Shown piece by piece: positions 11,735 through 22,823 of a DNA stretch of 64,000 nt; position 1 is the first letter of the stretch, and every line of letters begins with the position of its first letter. This DNA is from Procambarus clarkii (lineage: Eukaryota > Arthropoda > Malacostraca > Decapoda > Cambaridae), in contig NC_091193.1 of NCBI RefSeq assembly GCF_040958095.1, positions 27,324,953 to 27,388,952 of the forward strand. The letters run 5' to 3'. The notes under the pieces were generated by a model. That model saw only the letters and a list, made by a program, of their open reading frames with translations. It was not told the DNA's origin and searched no databases. The translations under genes and the position numbers were made by a program.

Positions 11735-13480
11735 AAACAAATATAGACCAATATCAAACCTTTTCATACTATCAAAAATATTTGAAAAAATTATCTACAA
11801 CCTGCTCTACTCCTGTCTCGTAAAATTCGACATTCTTAGCCCCTGTCAGTTTGGCTTCCGCTCCCAAAAGAGTACCAACGATGCAATTATTAGTCTCCTT
11901 GATATAATTTACTCAGCCCTTGACAAAAATGAGTTTCCAATTGGACTCTTCATTGACCTGAGAAAGGCCTTTGATACTGTTAATCACGATTACCTCTTAC
12001 GTAAACTCCATCATTATGGAATCCGAGGCCATACACTGGACTATATCCAATCCTATCTTAGTGATAGACACCAATGTGTAGCCATCAATAATATAACCTC
12101 ACCCACTCTACCAATAACCGTTGAAGTGCCACAGGGCAGCATCTTGGGACCTCTCCTATTTCTTATATACATCAATGATCTGCCTAATGTCTGTAACATT
12201 CTGAAAACTATATTGTTTGCTGATGATACTACCCTCATCTACTCTAACCCCAACCCACACACACTAAATAATGTTGTGAATAATGAACTAAAAAAAGTCC
12301 ACTTATGGATGTCAACCAACAAATTAACACTTAAAACACTTAACATAGAAAAGACCTACTACATCTTATTGGAAGCAAATCTACAAATGCAATATTCAGC
12401 TACAGATAGACAACATTAACATCAGTAATAATAGTGATGGAAAGTTTCTTGGCCTATTCCTAGACAAGAGACTCAACTTCAGCACCCACATTCAACACAT
12501 AACTAAGAAAGTCTCTAAAACAGTTGGTATACTCTCTAAAATTAGATATTATGTTCCTAACTCTGCTCTCATCTCACTATATTATGCACTAATCTATCCC
12601 TATCTTAATTATGGTATCTGTGCAGGGGGGTCTACCACTGCAAACCACCTTAAGCCCATCATCCACCAAAAATCTGCTATCAGAATAATAACTAACTCTG
12701 CTTTCAGACAACACTCAGCTCCCTTGCTTAAATCCCTTAACTTGCTAAATATTAACTCCCTCCACACATTCTCTTGTGTCAACTACATTTACAAAACCCT
12801 GTTCTTAAATGCAAACCATGCACTGAAACTCTCCCTGGACAGATGTAATAGGACCCATTATCACCACACCAGAAATAAATATCTCTTTGATATCCCCAGG
12901 GTCAGACTTAATCTGTGTAAACAGCAAATTAAGGGACCTAGTCTATGGAACTCACTCCCTAGTGAATTGAAAAGCTGTCAAACTTTTGCCTTATTTAAAA
13001 ACAAAAACAAAAAGTACCTAATTTCACCTTCTTAGTTTCCTACACTGAGCTTTAAATTTGCTCTGTACCTTGTGTTACCCAATCTCCCAATCTTTATGTA
13101 CTTAACCCAAACAACTTTATCATTGTGTTCATTGCTGTCTTCTTTTATGTGCTAGCCATATGCTGTATTGTGCCTGCTAAGTTTTGTTAAACTACCATTC
13201 AAGCTGTCATTGCAATCATTCTGAGCTACCTATGTGCTTTAATATACCTACAATTTTTCTCTCATCTTATATTTTTTTTTAATGCTATGTAACTGTTATC
13301 ATTTTTTATAAATTTTGCAAGTATTTACCTACTTTTAAGTTTCTTAGATTAAGGACCTGCCCGAAACGCTGCGCGTACTAGTGGCTTTACAAAAATGTAA
13401 TTACTATGCTATGTATCCTCACAATCCCAATGTACCTTCTTGTATATAAATAAATAAATACATAAATAAATAAATACCCA
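11735..13480 (+). pseudogene. L2-like non-LTR retrotransposon, 5'-truncated reverse transcriptase
   Basis: Coding similarity starts at RT motif 2 (RPISNL…), then QFGFRSQKSTNDA, FIDLRKAFDTVNH, VPQGSILGPLLFLIYINDLP and the catalytic box LFADDTT; this frame stops at 12419. It resumes in another frame near 12430 (GKFLGLFLDKRLNFSTHI…) and ends at 13035 with …LWNSLPSELKSCQTF…KKYLISPS. The 3' UTR ends in GAAACGCTGCGCGT-ACTAGTGGCTTTACAA and a (TAAA)n tail at 13440-13480, like the tails at 26285, 45115 and, reversed, 28705 and 57470. Endonuclease and ORF1 are missing and at least one frameshift is present, so the copy is dead. The clade label (L2/Daphne-like) is by motif resemblance only. Confidence 0.8.
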
Positions 13481-13489
13481 TGGTGAGAT

Positions 13490-15365
13490 TCTGTCCAGGC
13501 CAACAGCTTTTCTCACGTCCAGATCCAACAGGTGCCTCTTGACCTCATCTCTAGTAATTTCGAACCCTTCCAAGGCCGCCTGGTTTACAGCCACCTCTCC
13601 TAGCGCAGTGACCTCACCTCGTTCTATTATGAAGACCTCCTGGAACCTCTTGTTGAGTTCTTCACACACCTCTTTGTCATTCTCTCAGGTACATCTCTGT
13701 GTACCTGTCCTCACCCGTTCTAAGTTTCATCACCTGTTCCTTCACTGTTGTGTTCCTCTTGATGTGACTGTGGAGTAGCTTTGGATCGGTCTTGGCTTTG
13801 CTTGCTATATCATTTTCCATGTCCGGTCTTCCATGTGGGTCTCTGTTCTCCCAATCTATCTTCCCGTGGATGAAGTATCCCATGATTAGTAGTCTGGATC
13901 CGTTCCTGCTAGCAACAGAAGCTGCTCTCTCTATTATATTGATGGTGGCTATGTTGTTTCTGTCATATTCCTGTCTGGGTCTTCTGTCATTTGGTGGGGG
14001 GTTATATATGACTACTACTATAATTTTTTGTCCTCCAATTGCTATGGTGTCTGTTATGTACTCATTGAAATCTTCACAGCCCTGAACAACCATCTCTTCA
14101 AAACTCCAACCTTTTCTTATCAGCAAAGCTACACCACCTCCTCCTCTTCTTTCTCTCTCTTTCCTCACTACATAGTAGTTCTGTGGAAACACTTCATTTG
14201 TTATGAATTCGTTAGCTTTGTTTCTGTGAGTGCTATTATGTCTGGGTTTTCTTCTAGTGCCCATTCTCTAAGTTCACTTGTTTTATTCGTAATCCCATCT
14301 ATGTTAGTGTACATTGCCTTGAGGCTCACTTTCTTCTGTTCATTCTCTTGTCCCCTTCTTGGTGAGCGTTCTGCTGAGGGAGGAAGCTGTTCATTAGGCG
14401 TGAGGATCTGTGAGGTGGTTAACAGGGTCACAGTGGATTCTGGGGTCGGGGAGTGGGGGTTCAAGGGAAGGGGGGGACAGGTAGGGTATGGAGCAAGGAG
14501 GTAGGGGGGACATGGAGGATATGGGTTGAGGGGGGGAGGAGGGATAGGGAGGGTATAGGATGAAGGGGGAGGGGGGACAAGGTGGGAATGGGTGAGGGGG
14601 TGACAGGGTTGGATTGAGGAGGGGGGGAAGGGTTGAGTGAGCATTTGGGTGGGGGCAGGTAAGGTGAGGAGTAGGGAGGGTTTCTATACAGAGGGGGGTG
14701 GTGGTGTTCCCCTCCCATTTGGTGTTGCTGGGATGCTGGTTGTGGGTTCCCCTCTTGTCTCTGGGACTGTTGTGTTGGGGGCTGTGATTTCCTGGTTTGC
14801 TCCTCTCTCCCTGCGCTTCCTCCTTGCCTCTGTTGCCCTGGCTCTCTTCTTCTTCGTCCTGTCCCTCTGGAGGAATATTTTTTTTGTATTCCTCCACATA
14901 CTGCAGATGACTTCCTTTCTAGAATATCCTCCTTCGTGGTCTCATTTGCAAACACTATCTTTACCAGGTGGTCTCTGTCCTTGTTGTACCAGCCCAACCT
15001 GAAAACCTTCTCAATCTTTTGTTCAGCCCCTTCTATCCTTAACACCTTTAGTATCCCATTTATTGCCTCTCTGTCCTTGCTATTCCATTTTTGCCTATTG
15101 GATCCTTCCTGTTCTTTGATGCCTACAGCTATCACTGATCTTTTCCCTTCCAGCACTTGACTGGTGCACCTTGCTGCTTCCTGTGAGGTAGCTGCTTGCA
15201 TGGCTATCTCTCTCACTGTGGCCATTGCTTCTGTGCTCTTTCTCAGTATTTCCGCAAATGTTTCAGGTACAGTGGCATTTCCTTCCAATGCGACAATTCC
15301 ATCTTTCCTTTGGATGATTATCTGAGGCTCAGTCTCATTATTTTTCTCTGTGAGGGATTTGATCT
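13490..15365 (-). pseudogene. CR1-like LINE, N-terminal and endonuclease part
   Basis: The - strand opens near 15360. It encodes an N-terminal domain (…REAINGILKVLRIEGAEQKIEKVFRLG…VKIVFANETTKEDILERK), then a long Pro/Ser-rich linker (14460-14700), then an APE endonuclease start (MYTNIDGITNKTSELREWALE, PDIIALTETKL) and YNPPPNDRRPRQEYD. The endonuclease ends at DWENRDPHG and is joined to NDIASKAKTDPKLLHSHIK, skipping about 200 residues present in the sister copy at 15484-18255. At least three frameshifts occur (near 14650, 14260 and 13680). It stops at DRISPWV, at the poly-TAAA tail of the L2-like element, where the RT should begin. It is a decayed copy. Confidence 0.75.
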
Positions 15366-15370
15366 CTCAC

Positions 15371-15371
15371 A

Positions 15372-15402
<31 letters not shown>
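15371..15402. repeat. (TG)n microsatellite between two LINE copies
   Basis: GT dinucleotides lie exactly between the 5' edge of the LINE fragment at 13490-15365 and the 3' tail of the LINE at 15403-18255 (both - strand). Confidence 0.9.
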
Positions 15403-15404
<2 letters not shown>

Positions 15405-18253
15405 CACCTATATGTACTCACCTATATGTGCTTGCAGGATCGAGCATTGACTCTTGGATCCCGCCTTTCTAGCTATCGGTTGTTTACAGCAATGACTCCT
15501 GTCCCATTTCCCTATCATACCTAGTTTTAAAAGTATGAATAGTATTTGCTTCCACAACCTGTTCCCCAAGTGCATTCCATTTTTCTACTACTCTCACGCT
15601 AAAAGAAAACTTCCTAACATTTCTGTGACTCATCTGAGTTTCCAGTTTCCACCCATGTCCCCTCGTTCTGTTATTATTACGTGTGAACATTTGATCTATT
15701 TCCACTTTGTCAATCCCCCTGAGTATTTTATATGTCCCTATCATATCTCCTCTCTCCCTTCTTTTCTCTAGTGTCGTAAGGTTCAGTTCCTTCAGCCGCT
15801 CTTCATATCCCATCCCTCGTAGCTCTGGGACAAGCCTCGTCGCAAACCTCTGAACCTTCTCCAGTTTCCTTATGTGTTTCTTCAGGTGGGGGCTCCATGA
15901 TGGCGCGGCATACTCTAAGACGGGTCTCACGTAGGCAGTGTAAAGCACCCTAAAAGCTTCCTCATTTAGGTTTCTGAATGAAGTTCTAATTTTCGCCAGT
16001 GTAGAGTACGCTGCTGTCGTTATCCTATTTATATGTGCCTCAGGAGTTAGATTAGGTGTCACATCCACTCCCAGGTCTCTTTCTCGAATCGTTACAGGTA
16101 GGCTGTTCCCCTTCATTGTGTACTGTCCCTTTGGTCTCCTGTCACCTGATCCCATTTCCATAACTTTACATTTACTGGTGTTAAACTCCAGTAGCCATTT
16201 CTCTGACCATCTCTGCAGCCTGTTTAAGTCCTCTTGGAGGATCCTACAATCCTCGTCTGTCACAACTCTTCTCATTAATTTTGCGTCATCTGCAAACATC
16301 GACATGTATGATTCCACTCCTGTAAACATATAATTTACGTAAATTAGAAAGAGGATTGGTCCCAGCACCGATCCTTGAGGTACTCCATTTGTTACTGTTC
16401 GCCAGTCCGACTTTTCGCCCCTTACCATTACCCTGTGGCTCCTTCCTGTTAGGTAGTTCTTCACCCATACTAGGGCCTTTCCGCTTACTCCTGCCTGCCT
16501 CTCAAGTTTGTATAGCAGTCTCATGTGCGGTACCGTATCAAAGGCCTTTTGGCAGTCAAGAAATATGCAGTCTGCCCAGCCTTCTCTGTCCTGCCTTATC
16601 CTTGTTACTTTATCATAGAATTCTAAAAGGTTTGTTAGGCATGATTTCCCTGTCCAGAACCCATGTTGGTGCTTGTTTACAAACCCAATGCTCTCCAGGT
16701 GCTCAACAAGTCTTAGCCTAATTATTCTTTCAAGTATTTTGCAGGGGATGCTTGTCAGTGATACGGGTCTGTAGTTAAGTGCCTCCTCCCTATCACCCTT
16801 TTTGAAAATCGGTACGACATTTGCCTCCTTCCAGCAACTGGGCAATTCTCCCGACATAAGTGACTCATTGAAGATCATTGCCAGAGGCACGCTGAGAGCC
16901 TGCGCTGCCTCTTTAAGTATCCACGGTGATACTTTGTCTGGTCCAACAGCTTTATTTGCATCCAGTGTTGTCAACTGTTTCATTACATCCTCTGCTGTCA
17001 CCTCTATATCTGATAGTCTTTCATCTTGGGTAATCTCTTCTAACAATGGGAGCTGCTCAGGCTCGGTAGTGAACACTCCATGGAATTTTGCATTCAGTAC
17101 CTCGCAGATTTCCTTGTCGCTTTCTGTATATGCCCCTTCTGTTTTCCTCAGTCTTGTCACTTGGTCATTTACCGACATCTTCCTTCTTATATGGCTATGT
17201 AGTAATTTTGGTTGCTTTTTCGCTTTGACTGCAATATCGTTCTCATAATTTCTTTCCGACACTCGTCTTATGTTAATGTAATCATTCCTAGCTCTGTTAC
17301 ATCTAATCCTGTTGTCCTCTGTCCTTTGTCTTCTGTACTTCCTCCACTCCCTCCTGCTTCTCACCTTTGCTTCCTGACACTGTCTATTAAACCATGGGTT
17401 ATTATATTCCCTCCTGCTTTTTTCCTTTATTGTTGGAATAAATCTATCTTCAGCCTCCTTGCATTTCAATATGACTTGGTTCATCATACCTTGCACTGTT
17501 TTTCCTCTAAGTTCTTCCTCCCACTGCACTTCTCCCAGGTAGTCCCTTATCCTTCTGTAGTCCCCTTTTCTGTAATCAAGTCTCCTTTCCCGGACCTCTT
17601 GTCCTTTGGTCACAATTTTAAGCTCCATCATGTAGTCAAAGGCTAGGACACAATGGTCACTAGCTCCTAGTGGTATTTCATGTTCCAACTGCTCGATGTC
17701 TTCTACATTCTGAGTGATAATGAGATCTAATAGGCTGGGCGTATCCCCTCCTCTTTCCCTAGTATCTTCTTTCACATGCTGTGTTAGGAAATTCCTGTCA
17801 ATAACGTCTACCAGCTTCGCTCCCCAGGTCTCCTCCCCGCCATGGGGATTCCTCGTTTCCCAATCTATCTCTCCGTGATTTAGGTCCCCCATGACCAGCA
17901 GCTTCGCTCTCATTCTATGCGCTAAAGTTGCTGCCCTCTGCAGTTCATCCATACATGTCTTGTTGCTGTCCTCGTACTCCTGCCTGGGCCTTCTACTGTT
18001 TGGTGGGGGATTGTAGAGTATCAAGATTACAATCTTCTTCCCATCCACTGTCAGAGTTCCATGTATGAAGCTTGTGCTTTCATTGGTACCCGGATTTTCC
18101 AGCTCATCAAACTTCCATTTCCGCTTTATTAGTAGTGCCACTCCTCCTCCCTGTCTCTGTGTCCTTTCTTTTCTTATCACCTGGTACCCCTCTGGAAAGA
18201 TTGCATCCGAGATCATGCCATTTATTTTAGTTTCCACTATTGCCACTATGTCT

Positions 18254-18255
<2 letters not shown>
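15403..18255 (-). mobile_element. CR1-like LINE, 5' truncated, flanked by (CA)n on both sides
   Basis: The copy includes the ORF2 remnant and a short 3' UTR ending in two copies of CACATATAGGTGAGTA and then (CA)n. Its truncated 5' edge at 18255 touches a second (CA)n tract. It is embedded in tandem behind the fragment 13490-15365 of a related element. Confidence 0.8.
15484..18255 (-). CDS. CR1-like retrotransposon ORF2 (partial endonuclease + reverse transcriptase)
   Basis: About 924 codons with no stop. The N-terminus begins inside the APE endonuclease (PDIVAIVETKI, then LILYNPPPNSRRPRQEYE, GDLNHGEIDWETRNPHG and ASDHCVL), so catalytic residues before this point are lost. A linker of about 200 residues follows, then the RT with YRPVSLTSIPCKILERI, HGFWTGKSCLTNLL, FLDCQKAFDTVPH, NGVPQGSVLGPILFLIYVN and the active-site box MFADDAKLM. 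The thumb and C-terminus read …LEYAAPSWSPHLKKHI…KLEKVQRFATRLVPELRGM and end in …REMGQESLL. The frame formally continues through the (CA)n tract to 18411, but that part is not LINE protein. The family normally carries ORF1 or an N-terminal domain, absent here. RT motifs are intact, yet the missing 5' end makes it non-autonomous. Assignment to the CR1 group is by motif resemblance. Confidence 0.85.
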
Positions 18256-18328
<73 letters not shown>

Positions 18329-18360
18329 CGTGCGTGCGTGTGCGCGTGTGTGTGTGTGAG
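18256..18360. repeat. (TG)n microsatellite
   Basis: GT dinucleotides with GC interruptions (GTGCGTGCGTGCGTGCGTGTGCGCG) at the right. It abuts the truncated 5' edge of the LINE. 18361-18590 holds no recognised feature. Confidence 0.95.
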
Positions 18361-18589
18361 AGACCCATCGGGCAGCGTGGGGGCAGGCAGCGACCCAACC
18401 TCCCCATTCATCCCCCGACAATTCCGCGGTCATCTCCGTCAGAAATAATGCAAGCATGAAGGTACTTTTTTCCTATGTACACACATAATTTAATGTTACT
18501 CTGTTGGAGCTCAGAATCTTAATGTTTGGTAAACAATGGCCGGGTCGGAGTGACCATCCCGCCGGCGCTGGAGTCGCCCCCCCCTTACC

Positions 18590-21500
18590 CCCGCCCACCC
18601 TCTCCATCACCCACCCTCTCCATCACCCACTCTCTCCATCACCCACTCTCACCATCACCCACCCTCTCCATCACCCACCCTCACCATCACCCACCCTCAC
18701 CATCACCCACCCTCTCCATCACCCACCCTCTCCATCACCCACCCTCACCATCACCCACCCTCACCATCACCCACCCTCTCCATCACCCACCCTCTCCATC
18801 ACCCACCCTCTCCATCACCCACCCACTCCATCACCCACCCTCTCCATCACCCACCCACTCCATCACCCACCCACTCCATCACCCACCCTCTCCATCACCC
18901 ACCCTCTCCATCACCCACCCTCTCCATCACCCACCCTCTCCATCACCCACCCACTCCATCACCCACCCACTCCATCACCCACCCACTCCATCACCCACCC
19001 ACTCCATCACCCACCCTCTCCATCACCCACCCTCACCATCACCCACCCTCTCCATCACCCACCCTCTCCATCACCCACCCTCTCCATCACCCACCCACTC
19101 CATCACCCACCCACTCCATCACCCACCCACTCCATCACCCACCCTCACCATCACCCACCCTCACCATCACCCACCCTCCCCATCACCCACCCTCCCCATC
19201 ACCCACCCTCTCCATCACCCACCCTCCCCATCACCCACCCTCACCATCACCCACCCTCTCCATCACCCACCCTCTCCATCACCCACCCTCTCCATCACCC
19301 ACCCACTCCATCACCCACCCACTCCATCACCCACCCACTCCATCACCCACCCACTCCATCACCCACCCTCTCCATCACCCACCCTCACCATCACCCACCC
19401 TCTCCATCACCCACCCTCTCCATCGCCCACCCTCTCCATCACCCACCCTCACCATCACCCACCCTCTCCATCACCCACCCACTCCATCACCCACCCACTC
19501 CATCACCCACCCTCCCCATCACCCACCCTCCCCATCACCCACCCTCTCCATCACCCACCCTCTCCATCACCCACCCACTCCATCACCCACCCACTCCATC
19601 ACCCACCCACTCCATCACCCACCCACTCCATCACCCACCCTCACCATCACCCACCCTCTCCATCACCCACCCTCACCATCACCCACCCTCTCCATCACCC
19701 ACCCTCTCCATCACCCACCCTCACCATCACCCACCCTCTCCATCACCCACCCTCTCCATCACCCACCCTCTCCATCACCCACCCACTCAATCACCCACCC
19801 ACTCCATCACCCACCCTCTCCATCACCCACCCTCTCCATCACCCACCCTCTCCTTCACCCACCCACTCAATCACCCACCCACTCCATCACCCACCCACTC
19901 CATCACCCACCCTCTCCATCACCCACCCTCTCCATCACCCACCCTCCCCATCACCCACCCACTCCATCACCCACCCTCTCCATCACCCACCCTCCCCATC
20001 ACCCACCCACTCCATCACCCACCCTCTCCATCACCCACCCACTCCATCACCCACCCACTCCATCACCCACCCTCACCATCACCCACCCTCTCCATCACCC
20101 ACCCTCTCCATCACCCACCCTCCCCATCACCCACCCACTCCATCACCCACCCTCTCCATCACCCACCCTCTCCATCACCCACCCTCCCCATCACCCACCC
20201 ACTCCATCACCCACCCTCTCCATCACCCACCCTCCCCATCACCCACCCACTCCATCACCCACCCTCACCATCACCCACCCTCTCCATCACCCACCCTCTC
20301 CATCACCCACCCTCACCATCACCCACCCTCCCCATCACCCACCCACTCCATCACCCACCCTCTCCATCACCCACCCTCTCCATCACCCACCCTCTCCATC
20401 ACCCACCCTCCCCATCACCCACCCACTCCATCACCCACCCTCTCCATCACCCACCCTCTCCATCACCCACCCTCCCCATCACCCACCCACTCCATCACCC
20501 ACCCTCTCCATCACCCACCCTCTCCATCACCCACCCTCCCCATCACCCACCCACTCCATCACCCACCCTCTCCATCACCCACCCTCCCCATCACCCACCC
20601 TCCCCATCACCCACCCACTCCATCACCCACCCTCACCATCACCCACCCTCTCCATCACCCACCCTCTCCATCACCCACCCTCCCCATCACCCACCCACTC
20701 CATCACCCACCCTCACCATCACCCACCCTCCCCATCACCCACCCTCCCCATCACCCACCCACTCCATCACCCACCCTCACCATCACCCACCCTCTCCATC
20801 ACCCACCCTCTCCATCACCCACCCTCCCCATCACCCACCCACTCCATCACCCACCCTCACCATCACCCACCCTCTCCATCACCCACCCACTCCATCACCC
20901 ACCCTCTCCATCACCCACCCTCACCATCACCCACCCTCTCCATCACCCACCCTCTCCATCGCCCACCCTCTCCATCACCCACCCTCACCATCACCCACCC
21001 TCTCCATCACCCACCCACTCCATCACCCACCCACTCCATCACCCACCCTCCCCATCACCCACCCTCCCCATCACCCACCCTCTCCATCACCAACCCTCTC
21101 CATCACCCACCCACTCCATCACCCACCCACTCCATCACCCACCCACTCCATCACCCACCCACTCCATCACCCACCCTCACCATCACCCACCCTCACCATC
21201 ACCCACCCTCCCCATCACCCACCCTCCCCATCACCCACCCTCCCCATCACCCACCCTCTCCATCACCCACCCTCTCCATCACCCACCCTCCCCATCACCC
21301 ACCCTCTCCATCACCCACCCTCACCATCACCCACCCTCTCCATCACCCACCCTCACCATCACCCACCCTCACCATCACCCACCCTCTCCATCACCCACCC
21401 TCACCATCACCCACCCTCTCCATCACCCACCCTCCCCATCACCCACCCACTCCATCACCCACCCTCACCATCACCCACCCTCTCCATCACCCACCCACTC

Positions 21501-22070
21501 CATCACCCACCCACTCCATCACCCACCCTCCCCATCACCCACCCTCCCCATCACCCACCCTCTCCATCACCAACCCTCTCCATCACCCACCCACTCCATC
21601 ACCCACCCACTCCATCACCCACCCACTCCATCACCCACCCACTCCATCACCCACCCTCACCATCACCCACCCTCACCATCACCCACCCTCCCCATCACCC
21701 ACCCTCCCCATCACCCACCCTCCCCATCACCCACCCTCTCCATCACCCACCCTCTCCATCACCCACCCTCCCCATCACCCACCCTCTCCATCACCCACCC
21801 TCACCATCACCCACCCTCTCCATCACCCACCCTCACCATCACCCACCCTCACCATCACCCACCCTCTCCATCACCCACCCTCACCATCACCCACCCTCTC
21901 CATCACCCACCCTCCCCATCACCCACCCACTCCATCACCCACCCTCACCATCACCCACCCTCTCCATCACCCACCCACTCCATCACCCACCCTCTCCATC
22001 ACCCACCCTCTCCATCACCCACCCTCACCATCACCCACCCTCACCATCACCCACCCTCTCCATCACCCAC
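18590..22070. repeat. 16-bp minisatellite, about 217 copies
   Basis: Unit CACCCTCTCCATCACC with a variable dinucleotide: CT, CA or CC after CCCT, or CACTCC. Units are strictly 16 bp. Two + strand frames stay open for about 1195 codons because three units make 16 stop-free codons; these are artefacts. Rare private variants (CATCGCCC at 19421 and 20957; CACCAACCC at 21089 and 21569) mark internal duplications. Confidence 0.97.
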
Positions 22071-22689
22071 CCAGTCACATATAGGCCTATATAACTCTTT
22101 ATCATTGTTATAGGAGCGCATATGTAGCCTATATAAATTTGCACGTTAAGGAGATCATATGCAAGTATAAACACGGCTCTGGGAATGTCTACACATTACA
22201 AGTAATACTGGAGCTGGTCGCACCAGGGACGAGTGTTTACCACGCCAACTCTCAGATAAATATTTAGTAGAGGAAGTTTGTACTTGTTGTAAGTGTATTG
22301 TGTAAGACGGTAGAAGGCGGTGATGGAGGCAGCATCCCGCCGCCTGAGTGCTGCCGGCCCTCAGCCACCTGCTGCTGAGGGACGCTGCTCCACACACAGT
22401 TTGCTCTCATACTAGAGGATGCTTACCAGAGTTGTGGAGTGTGAGGTGACACGAGGCGTAGACCGTGCAGGTGAAGGGTGAGCCATGAGGGCCAGGTGAG
22501 GTGGGTGATAACCAGGCAGGCTGGGCACACCTGCTCACCACATACCCTTCAACCGCCTCTTACCGCATAATGTCAGCTACAATTAATAATACTGTGAATA
22601 GCTTATCTTGCAAATAAACAGTTTTCACAGGGAAAGAGCACCACGACTACTTCACACCAAGAAACATAAAATAATTCTGTAGAAACAGA

Positions 22690-22823
22690 CCACGCCGAGG
22701 TAGCCCCACCTCCGCTCACCTGTGCGTAACCATGACAACCATGTAGCTGCTCCCTTATTGGTCCACGAGATTGTGACGTCACTGAGCGTGTCAGCCGTGT
22801 GATTGGCTCTGGCGAGGAGGTGG
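22690..22823. promoter_or_regulatory. Promoter-like segment with CRE and CCAAT-type boxes
   Basis: A perfect palindromic CRE, TGACGTCA (22774-22781), is bracketed by two reverse CCAAT motifs (ATTGG at 22757-22761 and 22802-22806) in DNA containing several CpGs. This combination is common in core promoters of animal genes. No transcript or first exon is recognised on either side, and a hAT end begins immediately after at 22824. The stretch 22080-22690 shows no other recognisable feature. Confidence 0.35.

Noticed and set aside
18504..22113. Two 1195-codon Pro/His/Ser-rich ORFs
   Set aside because: Translation of the 16-bp minisatellite; no start context, splice structure or unique sequence.
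22155..22397. Possible small gene or exon (80 codons, - strand)
   Set aside because: No domain, no splice or promoter support; could not be distinguished from chance.
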